Below, piece by piece: positions 9,127 through 20,118 of a DNA stretch of 64,000 nucleotides. The notes beneath the pieces were generated by a model. That model saw only the letters and a list, made by a program, of their open reading frames with translations. It had not been told where the DNA came from and ran no database searches. Origin of the DNA: Isochrysis galbana (taxonomy: Eukaryota > Haptophyta > Isochrysidales > Isochrysidaceae); NCBI GenBank assembly GCA_018136815.1, contig CM030931.1:2781801-2845800 (forward strand). Reading direction: 5' to 3'. The translations under genes and the position numbers were made by a program. How positions within the stretch are numbered: position 1 is the stretch's first letter; each line of letters starts with the position of its first letter.

Positions 9127-9529
9127 AATGAGGAAAGTTACACTAGTGGTTTCCCTCCCCCCTCCCACTGGCTACGCGTACGTGCCGTTGTGGCGCGCCA
9201 TGAAGAATACCCTTCTTTTTATGGTCCACATGTTGTGGTTGAGCGGTTGGATGCTGTTGTCGGCGGTATGGCGGTGATGGTAGATCGTGGCGGTTTGTTG
9301 GTTGGTGTTAGGGACGGATTGCTAAGGAGAGGTATGCGAGGGGATAGGTCCACCCCGTCCCGCTAGTCTCTTGTTCCCACCGGGGTCCTAATTGTAGGGC
9401 GATCGCGGCTGCAATGGCGGGCCTCGTGCCCACAAGGCGTGCCAGGCCCGCGCGTGGCGATCTCAGCTCGTCCCTCGTCGTGTCTCGCACCCGCACCAGC
9501 ACCAGCACTAAAAAAACTTTTAACTTTTA
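9127..9529. other. Downstream of BRX1, nothing recognised
   Basis: About 400 bases holding the BRX1 3' region. No gene or recognised repeat. CACCAGCACCAGCAC simple sequence lies near 9490. Confidence 0.5.
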
Positions 9530-9745
9530 AGATTCTTACCGCACTCGCGGCGAATTGAACCACTACCTACTACACGTAGCACGTAGCATACTTTCTACAC
9601 CCCCACTCCCCCGGCCCTTCTCCCCCCGCCATCAGGCGGCTCCCTCCGTGCACTACTAGGGGGATTGGGGGGAGGGGCTTAGATACTTAGATATGGTCCG
9701 GTGGCCCGCGCCCGCCCCCGGTGATCCGTTCCCCTGTTGTATTCA
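9530..9745 (+). repeat. Dispersed repeat, family A2 (copy 2)
   Basis: Near-identical to the reverse complement of 490-720 and similar to 21180-21385. It begins after ACTTTTAAGATTCTTACCGC and ends GGTGATCCGTTCCCC. Confidence 0.75.
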
Positions 9746-11019
9746 GGCCTTTTGGCATGAATATTTCGGCATGAGTATGAGCCGTCTTCGCTATATACCA
9801 TCTGCTATGTTCGTCGTGGTCGCGCAAGGCGTGCAGATTCGGATTCTCCCTGGGCTCAAGTCCTGGTTCGCCGATTTTCGTCTCGAAATTCGAGGATTTG
9901 AGTTTTATTTTTACCGTTATGGTGATTGTCCACGCGTTTAAGGTAAGAAATGCAGGTAACAGATCTGGGCCCCTCGCGTTCAGATCCCCCCCCTTTGCAC
10001 CCCCCCCCCCCCCCCGGCAGTTCCCCCCCCTCCGCAGTTCGCCCCCCCCTCTCCGCAATTTCCCCCTTTCCCCTCCCCTCCGCAGTTTGCCCCCCCCGCC
10101 CTCCGCAGTTTCCCTGGGCCACGATGACCCCGAAGACTTCTTCGTCCTTGGTTTTGACGTCCGCGTTGCGGTCCGTGAGCTCGAAGGAGATGATGATGCG
10201 GTCCATGATGACGAAATCAAGAGGCTCTGCCTCTTGAGATGCATCCATGTCGATGTTAATCTGCAGCGTGGTGGGAGAGGTATGATGATGAGGGTTTGGC
10301 GCCGAGGGTGTGAGGGGATAGAGGTGAGTTGCACCACAGCGTGGCCAAGCCACGTCCATCCGTGTGTGCGCGCCCTCAAGGGCTGCGTGTTGTGCTGTGT
10401 TGTTGTTTGGGCTTGTTGTGTGTTGTGACATTCTCGCTTCTCGCCGTGGGGTACGCCCTTAGTTAGTTAGCACGCTGGCTGCCTCCCGCGTGGGCGCGTG
10501 GGGTGGGTGGGGATGAGGCGCTGCTGGCCTCTTCGTCTTCGTGTCCGGCTTTTCAGCCTTCGTGGTCGCTCGGCCCTGGGGCCTGTGCGTTGTGCATACA
10601 AAGATGCGTACAAAGCACAGGCCCCCGTTGGGGTGTTGGGGTGGGTTGAGTTGAGTTGTCAGGTCGGGTCTGAGCCACGCGCTGTCGCGCGTGGCCAGAG
10701 CCACGACTGTGTAGGGGCCCAGCCCGTAGGCTTTCCCTATGGGAGGTGAGCTGCTTTTGGCGTCCTGGCCCACTTTGGGGTTGGCCATGGGTGGCTGGAG
10801 GGAGGGGCTGGAGTGTGTGGCCATGGCGGCCATGCGGTGGCCGTGGCTTGGTGTGGGGCTTGCAGGTGGTGGCACGGGCACGGGCCGTGGCTACGTGTTC
10901 ACCTGGTCTGCCTTTGGAGTGGCTCGCGCGCGCTTCGGGGGCGCAGCATTGGTCGCGGCCCGTTCGGCCGGCGCGGCGGGGGTGGCCGCAGGGGAGGAGG
11001 GGAGCGGCACGCGCTCCAT
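9746..11019 (-). pseudogene. Degenerate LINE ORF1 copy (L1)
   Basis: The minus strand starts at ATG 11019 with MERVPLP, the same MER(A/V)P-type opening as LINE copies at 24136 and 59979. It passes through Pro/Thr-rich frames and then MDRIIISFELTDRNADVK, TKDEEVFGVIVAQ. The latter aligns to IDQKIIISFTAYEKGHKAK, DEETLGAIVAHLN in the copy at 22206-24136. Frame changes break it. At 10010-10117 a C-rich minisatellite interrupts the homology, and sequence left of that (9746-9960) is unrecognised. Confidence 0.6.
10010..10117. repeat. C-rich minisatellite
   Basis: About five degenerate tandem copies of CTCCGCAGTTTGCCCCCCC-like units, preceded by a C-run (about 9995-10016). Pure simple sequence inside the LINE ORF1 remnant. 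Confidence 0.7.
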
Positions 11020-11023
11020 GACC

Positions 11024-11041
11024 CTATCAGTTTACTGATAG
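11024..11041. other. Hairpin adjoining LINE ORF1 start (L1)
   Basis: CTATCAG-TTTA-CTGATAG is a perfect 7-bp stem with a 4-base loop, five bases upstream of the ORF1 ATG at 11019 (minus strand). The same arrangement is seen at 24141-24158. Confidence 0.75.
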
Positions 11042-11294
11042 TTGTGTATGCATCTTTGAAGACGTTGTGCACAGTGTTACATTCTAGCGGCTTTGCTCGT
11101 CAGTTCGGCCCATAGTGGGTTTATCTTGTGTGCGGGCCATGTCGGGTTGTGCCACAAGGGTCAAGGGTTGAGATGTCGCGCCTTCGGCGCTTAATTTCTC
11201 ATTTAATATAACTTATTTTTGAGTTCGATAAGCTCGAAGCTCGAGCGTACTTATGTAGTAGTTATAGTCTTGATTGCCTGTTCCAAAAGTCTGG
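11042..11294. other. Intergenic between LINE fragments
   Basis: Gene-free interval. Part is AT-rich (11195-11280). No repeat copy recognised. Confidence 0.4.
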
Positions 11295-11463
11295 TTATTT
11301 GCAGACCCCTCTGATGCTTCCAATAAGCTTTTGTTTCGGTGTGTGAATCAGCACCGCTGCTGTGGCCGCTACTAGTTGCGTGTCGTCCGCGAATCGGCTG
11401 ATTTTCAGTTCAGCCGCGGCGGGGTGGGCGAAGAGATGGGGTGGGAGCGGGGCGCGCTCCATG
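11295..11463 (-). pseudogene. LINE deletion derivative: ORF1 start fused to RT palm
   Basis: The minus strand begins MERAPLPPHLFAHP at ATG 11463, the standard LINE ORF1 opening, and after about 16 residues runs in frame into AELKISRFADDTQLVAAT, the catalytic FADD box of the LINE reverse transcriptase normally encoded kilobases downstream in ORF2. The frame closes at 11295. An outer hairpin (CTATCGT, loop, ACGATAG; 11467-11485) sits at the usual place. This is either a simple internal deletion or a chimaera formed during retrotransposition. Confidence 0.6.
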
Positions 11464-11485
11464 ACCCTATCGTTTATGACGATAG

Positions 11486-11831
11486 TTGAAGACCTGAGTT
11501 TTGGATCGGAGGTAGTAGTAAAATTTGTACCGAAAACGCACAACATCACCACTGACCTTGTCAAGATGCGACGCCGGACTCTCCATTGGTGCTTTGAAAC
11601 GCCGTTCACCGCCTCCAAGTCGGACATCTCCACCCTTGCAACTTTTCGCATTCATGATAGCTTGGTCGCTGCTATTCGAAATACTCCAGACACTCTGGAC
11701 ATCGGCCCTAGCGAGAGCGAGCTGATCGAGCGCGGCTTGTGAGCCGATTGCGCACACAAAGCCACTTGGGTTACTTGGGCCTTCACGGCCTAGCTGGTTA
11801 AAAAGCTCCGAGACGATGAGGTTAGATCATC
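11486..11831. other. Intergenic, unclassified open frames
   Basis: Short overlapping frames on both strands between the LINE fragment and the protease gene's 3' end. None has a recognisable domain. Confidence 0.35.
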
Positions 11832-13688
11832 TCAAGGGCCTTGGCCATTGGGCAGCGCCGAGACAAATCGGTCGAATTTGCTCTGGGTACTTTGAGCAAG
11901 CGTCTCAGCGTTGGCAACCATCCGGTCTGCGATCTGCTCCGGCAACAGCCCCCCAGAGAAAGAATTGGTCGGGGGAGGAGACGGACCAGGCATCGGTGGT
12001 AGCGGGGCCTTCGGAGCAGTCATGGCAGGAGAGCCGCTTGATAGCACATGTGATGATGGAGATGAAGTGGGCAAAGGTGGTGGCTGAGCGTGGGAGAGAG
12101 GTGGCGGCGACGGCGAGGGGGATTGGGGCGGTGGCGGCGGCGAGGGAGGTGGGGGTGGAGATGGCGGCGGGGGATGTGGCGGTGGCGGGGGATGCGGCGG
12201 TGGCGGCATCCTATCCGAAGGGATGTTTCTAGCCACCCCGGGAGGGCCTGACACGTCCGCAGCGCATCCATTCAACGAGTAGCCGCCCTCTAGCACACTG
12301 GGATGGCGGAGTTGGCTCATTCGATTGCAGTCGGAGGGCACGAATGCTACGCGCCTGTGCTCGCGGTCGAAAATCACCTGCCATCACAGTTCCAAATGGG
12401 AGAGATATAGGGTTCGTTGATAGCAGGTCGGGATAGTGTCATGTGATGTGATGTTGGGGTATCTACATCACAACGAACACGTATAGCTTGATGTTGGCAT
12501 CGAAGCCCGGTGGACTCCCGCTCATTCATGCGATGGGGGCGAGTAGCGCACCTCATAGTTGCGCATGTTCGCAGCACCAATGACCACGCCGTTGTGGCTG
12601 TTGTCGAAGACCCCGAGACACCAGATGCCTCGACGCAGCTGATACGAGTATTCACGAGGCCCAAAGTCAACTGCAACACCATTCTTGAAGTGGAGGGAGC
12701 TGGGCACGAAGGAGTCCAGCTCCGCCTCACTCATTGTGTAGCAATAGTCATCTGGATATTCGCCCTTGACGGAGCGGCTTTCACAATCGCCCCATGGGCA
12801 GTGCTGCCGCCACTGATCTCGGACTTTGCGGTACACATTCGGAGGAAGATACATGAAGGTCGTCCCAGAGTCAATGATCGTGTTTCGGTAAGTGAGTTCG
12901 CGTTCGCCGACGCTCACGCCATCAATCTTTAGGTCAACCATTTCGACCATATAAGAAGTTGAGCCCGAATACGGAATCCAACCTGCATTTAGATTTGTTG
13001 GGACAGCCCCTCCCAAGACCAGTGCGCCAGTGTCCTCGCCCAGACAAATAGAGAAGACATCAGGACAATTTGTGGCTATCCTGAGATAGTCAAAGAGCAC
13101 CGGTCCGTATCCCTGCCCCTGAGAGAAGCCGGAGATACCATCGGCAACTTGTGAGTAGAAAAGGCCAGACTCATAGGTCTGGCACCCAAACGAAGCGCGG
13201 ACTGCGCGCTTCCCCCCCGACTCCAACCCGAACCAGAAGTCATCGCGAACAAGGTGCCCACGGATCGATGACCCCTCGGTGTACGAGACGGAGTAACCAC
13301 ATTTGCCACCATCGCACTGCCGACATGAGGACATACCGCTTGGAGGCTGGCTGCACGGCACCGCCGCGGCAGTGGACGAGGACGCCTCACTGAACCGCGC
13401 GCCATTGATGGAGCCGTGCTTGTGCGAGCCGCAGTGCGGGCACCCATCGCACGGTACGGCAGTGAGTGCAGATCCCGTGTCGATGATGAGGTCGAAGCTG
13501 CGTGGGGGGGTGCCCATGCAGACAGTGGCGGAGAAGTAGCCCAAGGTGTGCAGGTTGCCCTGCATCTGCCAGCCGCCAATGCTGCTCATCCTCCTGCCGC
13601 GTCGGCGCTCTGGCACGAGGGGCATGAAGCGGAGAGGGCTGACGGCCATGCTGCCGTTGGGCGCGAGCGTGAGGCTGACGGGAGGCAT
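11832..13688 (-). CDS. Pepsin-type (A1) aspartyl protease with Pro-rich tail
   Basis: Two exons, 13688-12552 and 12377-11832, with a 174-bp GTGCGC...CAG intron (12378-12551, phase 0), giving 560 residues. Both catalytic aspartates are present: DLIIDTGSAL (about 65-74) and NTIIDSGTTFMYLP (about 273-286). Cys pairs near the first site (PCDGCPHCG) are as in plant and protist A1 proteases. Splicing restores the family's C-terminal signature, ending NMRNYE then VIFDREHRRVAFVPSDC; without it exon 1 would run into a stop after the donor. The tail is extensin-like (long Pro runs with His and Ser) then about 45 Ala/Gln-containing residues, suggesting a wall- or scale-associated protein. No signal peptide follows the ATG at 13688; an upstream 5' exon is likely (an acceptor-like CTCGCACAG lies just before it). 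Confidence 0.88.
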
Positions 13689-13856
13689 CGGCGGCTGTGC
13701 GAGGCGCGCGCGGCGCCGCGGCCACTACGGGGGGGAAGTGGGGGAAGAGGAGGGGAGGGGCAGGGGGGCGAACAAAAGAACGGGGGAGAGAAGAAGAAGA
13801 AGCGAGGAGAAGAGACCAGAGAGAAGAGAGAACAGGGAAAACAGGAGGGAGGGAGG

Positions 13857-13935
13857 GAGAGGAGAGGAGAGGAGAGGAGAGGAGAGGAGAGGAGAGGAGA
13901 GGAGAGGAGAGGAGAGGAGAGGAGAGGAGAGGGGA
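13857..13935. repeat. (GGAGA)n microsatellite
   Basis: About 15 tandem GGAGA units in the 5' region of the aspartyl protease gene. Long frames across it on both strands are translations of this repeat, not genes. Confidence 0.95.
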
Positions 13936-14173
13936 GAGAAGAAAGAGGAGAAGGAGGAATGCAGTTGGGATTCGAGAAAAAGTCGTTGGCCAAAGGTAAG
14001 AAGTATGGAGAACGAACCCTTTCTCTAGGAGGCAGGAGTGTACGGGGCGACGAAAGGGAGGCAGGGAGAAGAGGAGGAAGAGGATGTAAAGTATCACTTG
14101 TTGTGTGGAGTGAGTGGGGTACGTTCTTCATACGGAGGAGCGGTTCGGCTGTCCCTCGCACGCCACCACGGCG

Positions 14174-14176
<3 letters not shown>

Positions 14177-14214
<38 letters not shown>
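14177..14214. repeat. Poly-C tract
   Basis: An almost uninterrupted run of about 38 C, prone to assembly and length error. Confidence 0.95.
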
Positions 14215-14899
14215 AGGCAGGGGGGGGGCCTTTCCCTCACCCCTCAAAATCAAAAAGCCAAAGTACACCGCCCGGTGGCGCGCGCCCAACGCCAACGCCA
14301 ACGGGCAACGCGCCCTTTCCTCCAGCAACAGCAATACTCTACTCTACTCTAGTCAACAGTAGACTCTAGTAGATGGCACTAGTCAGCAAGAGTAATGTCA
14401 ATGGCCAATAGCAATAGTGGACGTGGAAAATGGGGTACCATAACTTATCTACAATGTTCCATATTATGAAATTGAGGTCTGGCTGCATACTCGACATAGG
14501 ATAGCGTCGAAATGCGAAATGAGCGGTAGAGCTGCTAGCATCTAGCATGAATCATGCATGAATGAGAGCGACGCGTGTAGGCGAGGGACGAGATCGGCAG
14601 ATCGGCCTACATTGGACATGGTAAACACGGGTTTACCGTGTTTGTACAGAGGCCAAAAACACCCCGTTTTCACCGTGTTTCTAACGTCAAACGCCCTCCC
14701 TAGCAGCATGCCATGTTTGCGAAACAGGTTGTAGCTGCTGTGTTTGGAGGCCCCCCTGCCGTTCGGGAAGGCAGGAAGACACACCGTCGATGTCCTCCCA
14801 ACGAAACTAAGAATGATAGCATATTCATATTGAAAAACTCGTTCAGGCCGCATGTACATGTACATGTATCACGTATCTCACGTAGAATAGAGTGCTTTA
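14215..14899. other. Intergenic, nothing recognised
   Basis: No gene or known repeat. It contains small duplications (ACTCTACTCTAGT near 14336; AAACACGG/CCGTGTTT inverted words near 14620-14690). Confidence 0.4.
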
Positions 14900-15535
14900 T
14901 ACTACCTCCGTTCCAAAACTCAGGATTCAGGGAAATGTGAAATGTCTCTTAGAGGGGGTTACAAAATGAAATTCGAATGATCGAGACATGTTGCGGGTAC
15001 ATTGGGGCGTATGCGTATGCCAGATGCGATGGAAGAGAAGACAGCATGACGAAAACAAAAGAAATGATGAGTTTTCATTTCATAAAGGTGCGAAAAGTTG
15101 CGCGCGGCGCGAACCGGCGCGGGTGGCTGGCTGCCGCGCTTTGGCCCTTTGGCCCTGAGGAGGCAAAGGAGTTGGTTCGAGAGAGTGCTCCATGAACACA
15201 TGAGAACACGCTTATAACATCACCTTGGCGCAGGCATTTGTTTGACACCAAGCACCAAGCGCTGGGTGTTGGCAAAGATTGTGGAGGTAGATGGTGGGAA
15301 TGAGTGTATGACTTGCCGCACGGAGCGTTCGTTCTGACAGTGAATAGAGTGCGTATGCTTGTCGCATTGGCTCTAGGCGTAGCCGCATACTAATGACCTT
15401 ACAAGAGCTCTTATGTTAAGCCCCAATGTACCCTCCCCAACACCATACCTTTGATGGAGCCCCTAGTTGAAGTTTGTGGCCCTTCCATTGAACCCAAAGC
15501 GTGCGAGGCATCTCAGTTTTGGAACGGAGGTAGTA
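14900..15535. mobile_element. Stowaway-like MITE (Tc1/mariner type)
   Basis: The element runs from 14902 to 15533. Its left end is CTACCTCCGTTCCAAAACT and the right end is the exact reverse complement, a perfect 19-bp terminal inverted repeat continuing with AG after one mismatch. TA flanks both ends (14900-14901 and 15534-15535), the target duplication of Tc1/mariner transposases. The repeat resembles the CTCCCTCCGTTCC ends of plant Stowaway MITEs. No transposase frame is present in the 632-bp interior, so it is non-autonomous. It lies about 320 bases upstream of the ankyrin gene start. Confidence 0.85.
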
Positions 15536-15851
15536 TATGTATATGTTACCCCCCAGGAGCCAACGCCCCCCATCAAGTTCTCTGGTCTCCTTCCTTTGAG
15601 TAAAGTAGAGTAGAGTAAATTCTTTTTTGGGAGATGGAAAGATATCATCTTTGTGTGCATGTGCGCACGAGCTGGAGCGGCCTCGCTTTCTGCCCTCTCT
15701 CCCTCTCTCCCCTTCTCCCTCTCTCCCATCCTTCCTTGCTTCCTGGTGCTCTCTCCTCTAACTGCTCTCCTGCCTCCCTGCCGCGCATTCTCGGCTCGGC
15801 CGGTCCTCTTCTGCTCTCGGCCTGCAACCTGGCTGCTCTGTGCACCAGCCG
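15536..15851. promoter_or_regulatory. Upstream region of the ankyrin gene
   Basis: Pyrimidine-rich (CTCTCTCC words at 15690-15780), ending at the ankyrin gene ATG. Promoter role by position only. Confidence 0.35.
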
Positions 15852-18293
15852 ATGCCTCGGCTCGCTCACTGCCGCCGCGCGCTGCTAGCAGCCGCACTGG
15901 GCTGCCTGCTGTGCCCAGGACTCTGCGCCAGTGCGGACGGCCCACCAGAGCGCCGCCCACTACCACATCTTCGGCGGCTCCATGTGCTCGAGCGCCAGTT
16001 TGAGGCCGAAGCTCCACAGCTCAAGTGCCAGCTTGAGTCGGAGGAAGAGGAGAGCGAGGCCCGGCCGCTGCTCATGAGGCTCCTGCGGCTGCGAGAGGCT
16101 CTGCTCCATGCCCTCGCCGCTCCCGATGAGAACGGTCTTTGCCGTCTGCACCATGCGGTGCTGGAACAAGATGCCGAACGGGTTCGATCGCTGATCAAGG
16201 CCGGTGCAGAGCTCAATGTTGCTGCGGGCGACGCTGGCGTGCTGCCGCTCCATTTGTCCATCCTGGCCGGAGACGATGACCCCACCTGTCTCCAGGAGCT
16301 CTTGGACGGAGGTGCCGACACTAATGCGCCGGATGCGAACGGGGTGACGGCTCTGCATGCAGCCTGCTCTCTCAACATGCCCAGGTTGACATCCATACTA
16401 CTCTCCGCTGGGGCGGTGCGTGCTTTTGGTGCCCGAGCGGGATTGCACGATCTGTTCTCTCTTTTTTTTGTTCGCCCTTTCGAGAACTCCTGACAGCATT
16501 GCTTGCTGATCAGCTTGTTGCGCACCGAAACCGCATTGCTCACGCCCTAGCAAGCTCAATCGGCGCCCGACTCACCTGTGCCCCGTGCTGCATGCAGTCA
16601 CCGGACGTGCGGGGCCAATTTGGAGTGCCACCTTTGCAAATGGCTGGCTGGGCGAATGCCGCCGAGGCTGCCGAGGCGATGCTCGTCAATGGTGCACCAC
16701 CCGACCCGTGTGACGAACGACTGCGCACACCTTGCCACGCTGCTGCCGCAAGCGACTCGTCCGAGGCTCTCGAGGTACTCATCAGTTGCGGTGCAGACAT
16801 CGAGGTGCGTAGCACTTGCTGAGCGGGATATGCTTTTGCGCAATTTTGTCGCCGCTCTTCTAAACACTCCTCTCCCCGCTGCTTCTTGTACCTCGGATAC
16901 GTCTATGGCCTGTTTACAGAAGCGCTGAGACGGGTTGTTTGAGGCGGCACGGGTGGCTGCAGTCGCCATGCTTGTTTGAGGTGGCACGTGTGGCTGCGGT
17001 CACCATGCTTGTTTGAGATGGCACGTGTGGCTGCAGTCACCATGCCCACTCGCTTCCTAGGAGCCGTGTCTAGGGCCCATCAACTTTGCATCCCATTCAC
17101 CCCAACCATCCTTCCGGCAGGCACGCGACCAGCGCGGCTGGACACCTCTCGCATACTCGATACGTGCATGCCATTGCTGCGACCCAGCATGCCAGCGCAC
17201 CCGCGCTCTCGCACTTCTACTTGCGCACGGGGCGAACATAGAGGCACCTGATGCGTCGGGGTGGACGCCTCTCCATCATGCGGCGGCGAGCAATCGCGTC
17301 GCTGCAGTTGCGTTGCTCTTGACTGGTGGTGCAAACCCATCAGCTCCTGCATGTGGGACAGGCTGCCGGCCGCTCATGCTGGCAGCGCATGCAGGTGGGA
17401 CGGAATCCGTCCGACTGTTGCTCGCCGCTGGAGCGGAGCCAATGGCTAAGGATGATGCCGGCACCACTGCGCTACACGCCGCAGCAGATGCGAGGTCAGA
17501 AGAATCTCTCGATCTACTACTCAAGCACATAGCGAGGAAGCACGCTGTTGAATACGGCACCGAAGAGCAAGCGGATCGCCCATTCGATAGTCATGAAGAC
17601 GCCGATTCAGTCCTTTCCCGCAGCTGCGTTGGCACCGATGACGTCAACGAACTTTCAAGCAACAGCGCTGTCCGAGCAGCAGCCTCTTGCGCGGATATTG
17701 CGGGGCGTACACCGTTACACTTCGCGGCCGCAGCAGGATCTGTGGGGTGCGTGCGACGTCTTGCCGAGGCTGGTGCTAATACGGCTGCCGCGTCCGAAAT
17801 CGGTTGGCGGCCTCTTCACGAAGCGGTTAATGCATCGCAGCCAATGACAACCACGACGTTGCTCGAGCTTGGTGCACCGGTTGATGCGGCCGATCCCGAC
17901 GGCACAACTGCGCTGCACTTGGCAGCACTACGGGTGGGTGCGGGTGTTGGTGGATGTCAATGCAAGTGGTGCCGTAGGCGACGTGGGCGTCAGTTGCGCA
18001 CCATGCGATCGCTGCTCAACTGCCAAGCGTGCGATCCCAACGCAGCAAACCGGCATGGAATGCGTCCGGCTCACATCGCAGCTGCTTACGATTCTGCCAT
18101 GGCAATGCGATTTCTGCGCTCGAGACATGCTGCACTCTGGGCCCGAGACTCTTTCGGAAGAAGTCCCATGGACGTCGCGAGGCTGGCCCGGGCGGGGAAG
18201 CCGTCGAAGGTGGTACGAATGTTGTTGTTGCTAGGGAGTCGTTCCCCCTCCATCGTGGACGAAACTGACGTAGCAGATGGGCGAGTGGATTAG
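15852..18293 (+). CDS. Secretory-pathway ankyrin-repeat protein
   Basis: Three exons, 15852-16415, 16598-16804 and 17121-18293, with introns of 182 and 316 bp (GTGCGTGC...CAG and GTGCGTAG...CAG, both phase 0). The product is about 647 residues. ATG 15852 starts a signal peptide (MPRLAHCRRALLAAALGCLL then CPGLCA). An acidic helical stretch follows (about 45-75). From about residue 90 the protein is ankyrin repeats, for example GVLPLHLSILAGDDDP, GVTALHAACSLNMPR, GWTPLHHAAASNRVAAVALL, GTTALHAAADARSEESLDLL, GRTPLHFAAAAGSVGCVRRL and GTTALHLAAL. A Cys/Arg-rich insertion (CQCKWCRRRRGRQ) interrupts the series near the end. Each intron falls at an ankyrin-unit boundary, supporting the model. A secreted or ER-luminal ankyrin protein is unusual; partner unknown. 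Confidence 0.88.
16938..17050. repeat. Intronic minisatellite, about 37 bp x 3
   Basis: Within ankyrin intron 2, three tandem units of the form TTTGAGGTGGCACGTGTGG then CTGCAGTCACCATGCTTG, differing at a few bases. Confidence 0.8.
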
Positions 18294-18890
18294 AAGCGCC
18301 GTGGCACCCTGTGCTGATTCTGTGCGCGAGTGGTGTGTGAAGCTCCTGTGTCCCACCTGCGAGTCGTCGAATCTACGAACCCAAATGCACGCAGATTCCG
18401 GTAAATGCGTCACGATCTAATTTCTTTTTCCTTTCTAGAGTTGCTCCTTGGTGCACGCAATGGCAAAGATCATTTATAATAGATAGGGCTGAACGAACTG
18501 CTTGTGGGGGGAGAGGCAGCGGGCGCGGCGGGAGGAATCTTCTTGGGGGCTGAAGACCGAAGATCCCCCGCCAAGGCTCTCCCGCCTGTCCCTAGCACAA
18601 CAGCAACCAACGCGGAAGCGTTGGAGATGGGCGGTCGCAGGATGGTGTCACGTGTCACAGGACGGAGTAGGAAGCGAGAAATCGCAAAACGACGAACGGC
18701 CTGCCGTGGTGCCACACTGTCCTTTGCTGCCCTGCCTGGCCTTGGCCCGCGCTGCGGTAGTCCGGGGCCGGGGCTCCGGGGCCGCAATGCTTGCGGCGAT
18801 ATGTGATATGTAGCTGTTGCACGGGCACGGGCAAAGACAACGAGCCTCAGCCGGAGATCATAAACCACATTTCATGATCTTGATCTCGGA
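18294..18890. repeat. Repeat sharing the GATCATAAA block
   Basis: 18840-18890 matches the reverse complement of 45040-45090 (CGAGCCTCAGCCGGAGATCA and on). The GC-rich interval 18490-18800 resembles the composition of LINE ORF1 5' regions on the minus strand but I cannot align it. No host gene seen. Confidence 0.4.
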
Positions 18891-19079
18891 ACGGGCGCAA
18901 AGTGCACAATGGCATCGACAATGTCAAGAAGTGGCAAACACCGTCCATTCGCCACTCTGGGTACTAGAACTAGAAAGCACCAGCTGCAGGACTTCAATCA
19001 ACTATAGCAAGCCCAGGCTGACACAAACACCTACAACCGACTTACTACCGCCGCCATGCTAGCTAGCTACGTTCTTTCT

Positions 19080-19490
19080 ACGTTCCGCCGCTGCGCCACA
19101 GCCGCCGTACCCCAGGAGGCCGGCAGGGGCCTTGGAGCGCAGCTCAGGGGGGAGGTGAGGTTGAGGCATGGCCCTGGCCCCTCCTGCCTCTCCATCGCTG
19201 GCTCTCGAGCCCATGCCGATCGACTGGAGCTGACTGGGGGGTCCTGATCAAGGGGGCCCAGCCAGGGGGAGGAGGGGCTTGTCAGAGGGATGGGCTGGCC
19301 ACGACAGGCCAGGGCGGGCGATTCAGGCGTGCCTGTGGGGAGAGGGATGGGTCAGCAAGGCAGTGTGCTCCTGGCAAGGCATCAGGCATGCCAGGAGAGT
19401 GGGTGGTTCCTCCCCCATGGCGGGGGAGGAGTGAAGAGAGGGGGGGGCTCGTGCCCGCCATGGGCGTGAACCAAGTATAAACTTAGTTGT
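19080..19490 (-). repeat. GC-rich dispersed repeat, family A (copy 2)
   Basis: Collinear with 36690-37005 and the reverse complement of 1-330. It ends in the hairpin AACCAAGT-ATAA-ACTTAGTT (about 19470-19489) followed by unrelated DNA, which marks one family boundary. Confidence 0.75.
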
Positions 19491-20118
19491 GACTGGAACA
19501 ATAGAAGATGCCTTGGGATGAAGGGTAGAAGAAGCCGGCCTTGGGTGTCAAGGTTTCATTTGTGAACCCCCGTCTCAATAGAAGATAACGTTCTGTACGA
19601 AAACATAACACCCTGGGTAAAAACAAAAAGGTCACCTGGTCCTCTTTCGACAGAACGCGAGCCTTCACAAGTCACAAGAAAACGGGGGAAGGAAGTGGAT
19701 CCTAGGACGTGACGTAGCGTCACGCGCGGCGGGGGATTCCGCCGGGGGGGGGAGGGGGAAATGTCTGTCGTGGGGGAAGCCCAGAAAGGGAGAGGGAGTA
19801 AAGAGTACCGAATGGGGGGGGGGAAGCCAGGAGCCAAGAGACAAGAGAGGAAGCCTTTCTTGTGGAAATCTAAGGGCGATTCTTCCCCGAACCACAACAA
19901 TAGTGGTCGAGGCTCTTTTCCTCTTCCTTTAGTCCGAATTGTGCCGCCCCACTCCTTCACCAGTCCGACCAGACCCCCCCCCCCCCCCCTCCGGCATGCA
20001 CCGGTGACATTGTAGCATAACATTACCATTTTCCAGATGATGTCAATAAGCGTTGAAGTGAAACTGACGAGATGAACGAAGAGCAAACCCAAAGCGTTCC
20101 CTGTGAGCCAGGATCAGC
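19491..20118. other. Intergenic with a short inverted-repeat unit
   Basis: 19588-19665 begins AACGTTCTGT and ends ACAGAACG, and includes GGTCCTCTTTCGAC, which recurs at 28217-28240. G- and C-tracts follow. No gene seen. Confidence 0.4.

Noticed and set aside
13387..14369. Long Lys/Glu/Gly- or Ser/Leu-rich frames over (GGAGA)n
   Set aside because: They are translations of the microsatellite and the poly-C tract; frames are open on both strands in several phases.
16416..16493. Ankyrin exon 1 reading on to its stop at 16493
   Set aside because: Sequence after the GTGCGTGC donor loses ankyrin character; splicing to 16598 restores the repeat in frame.
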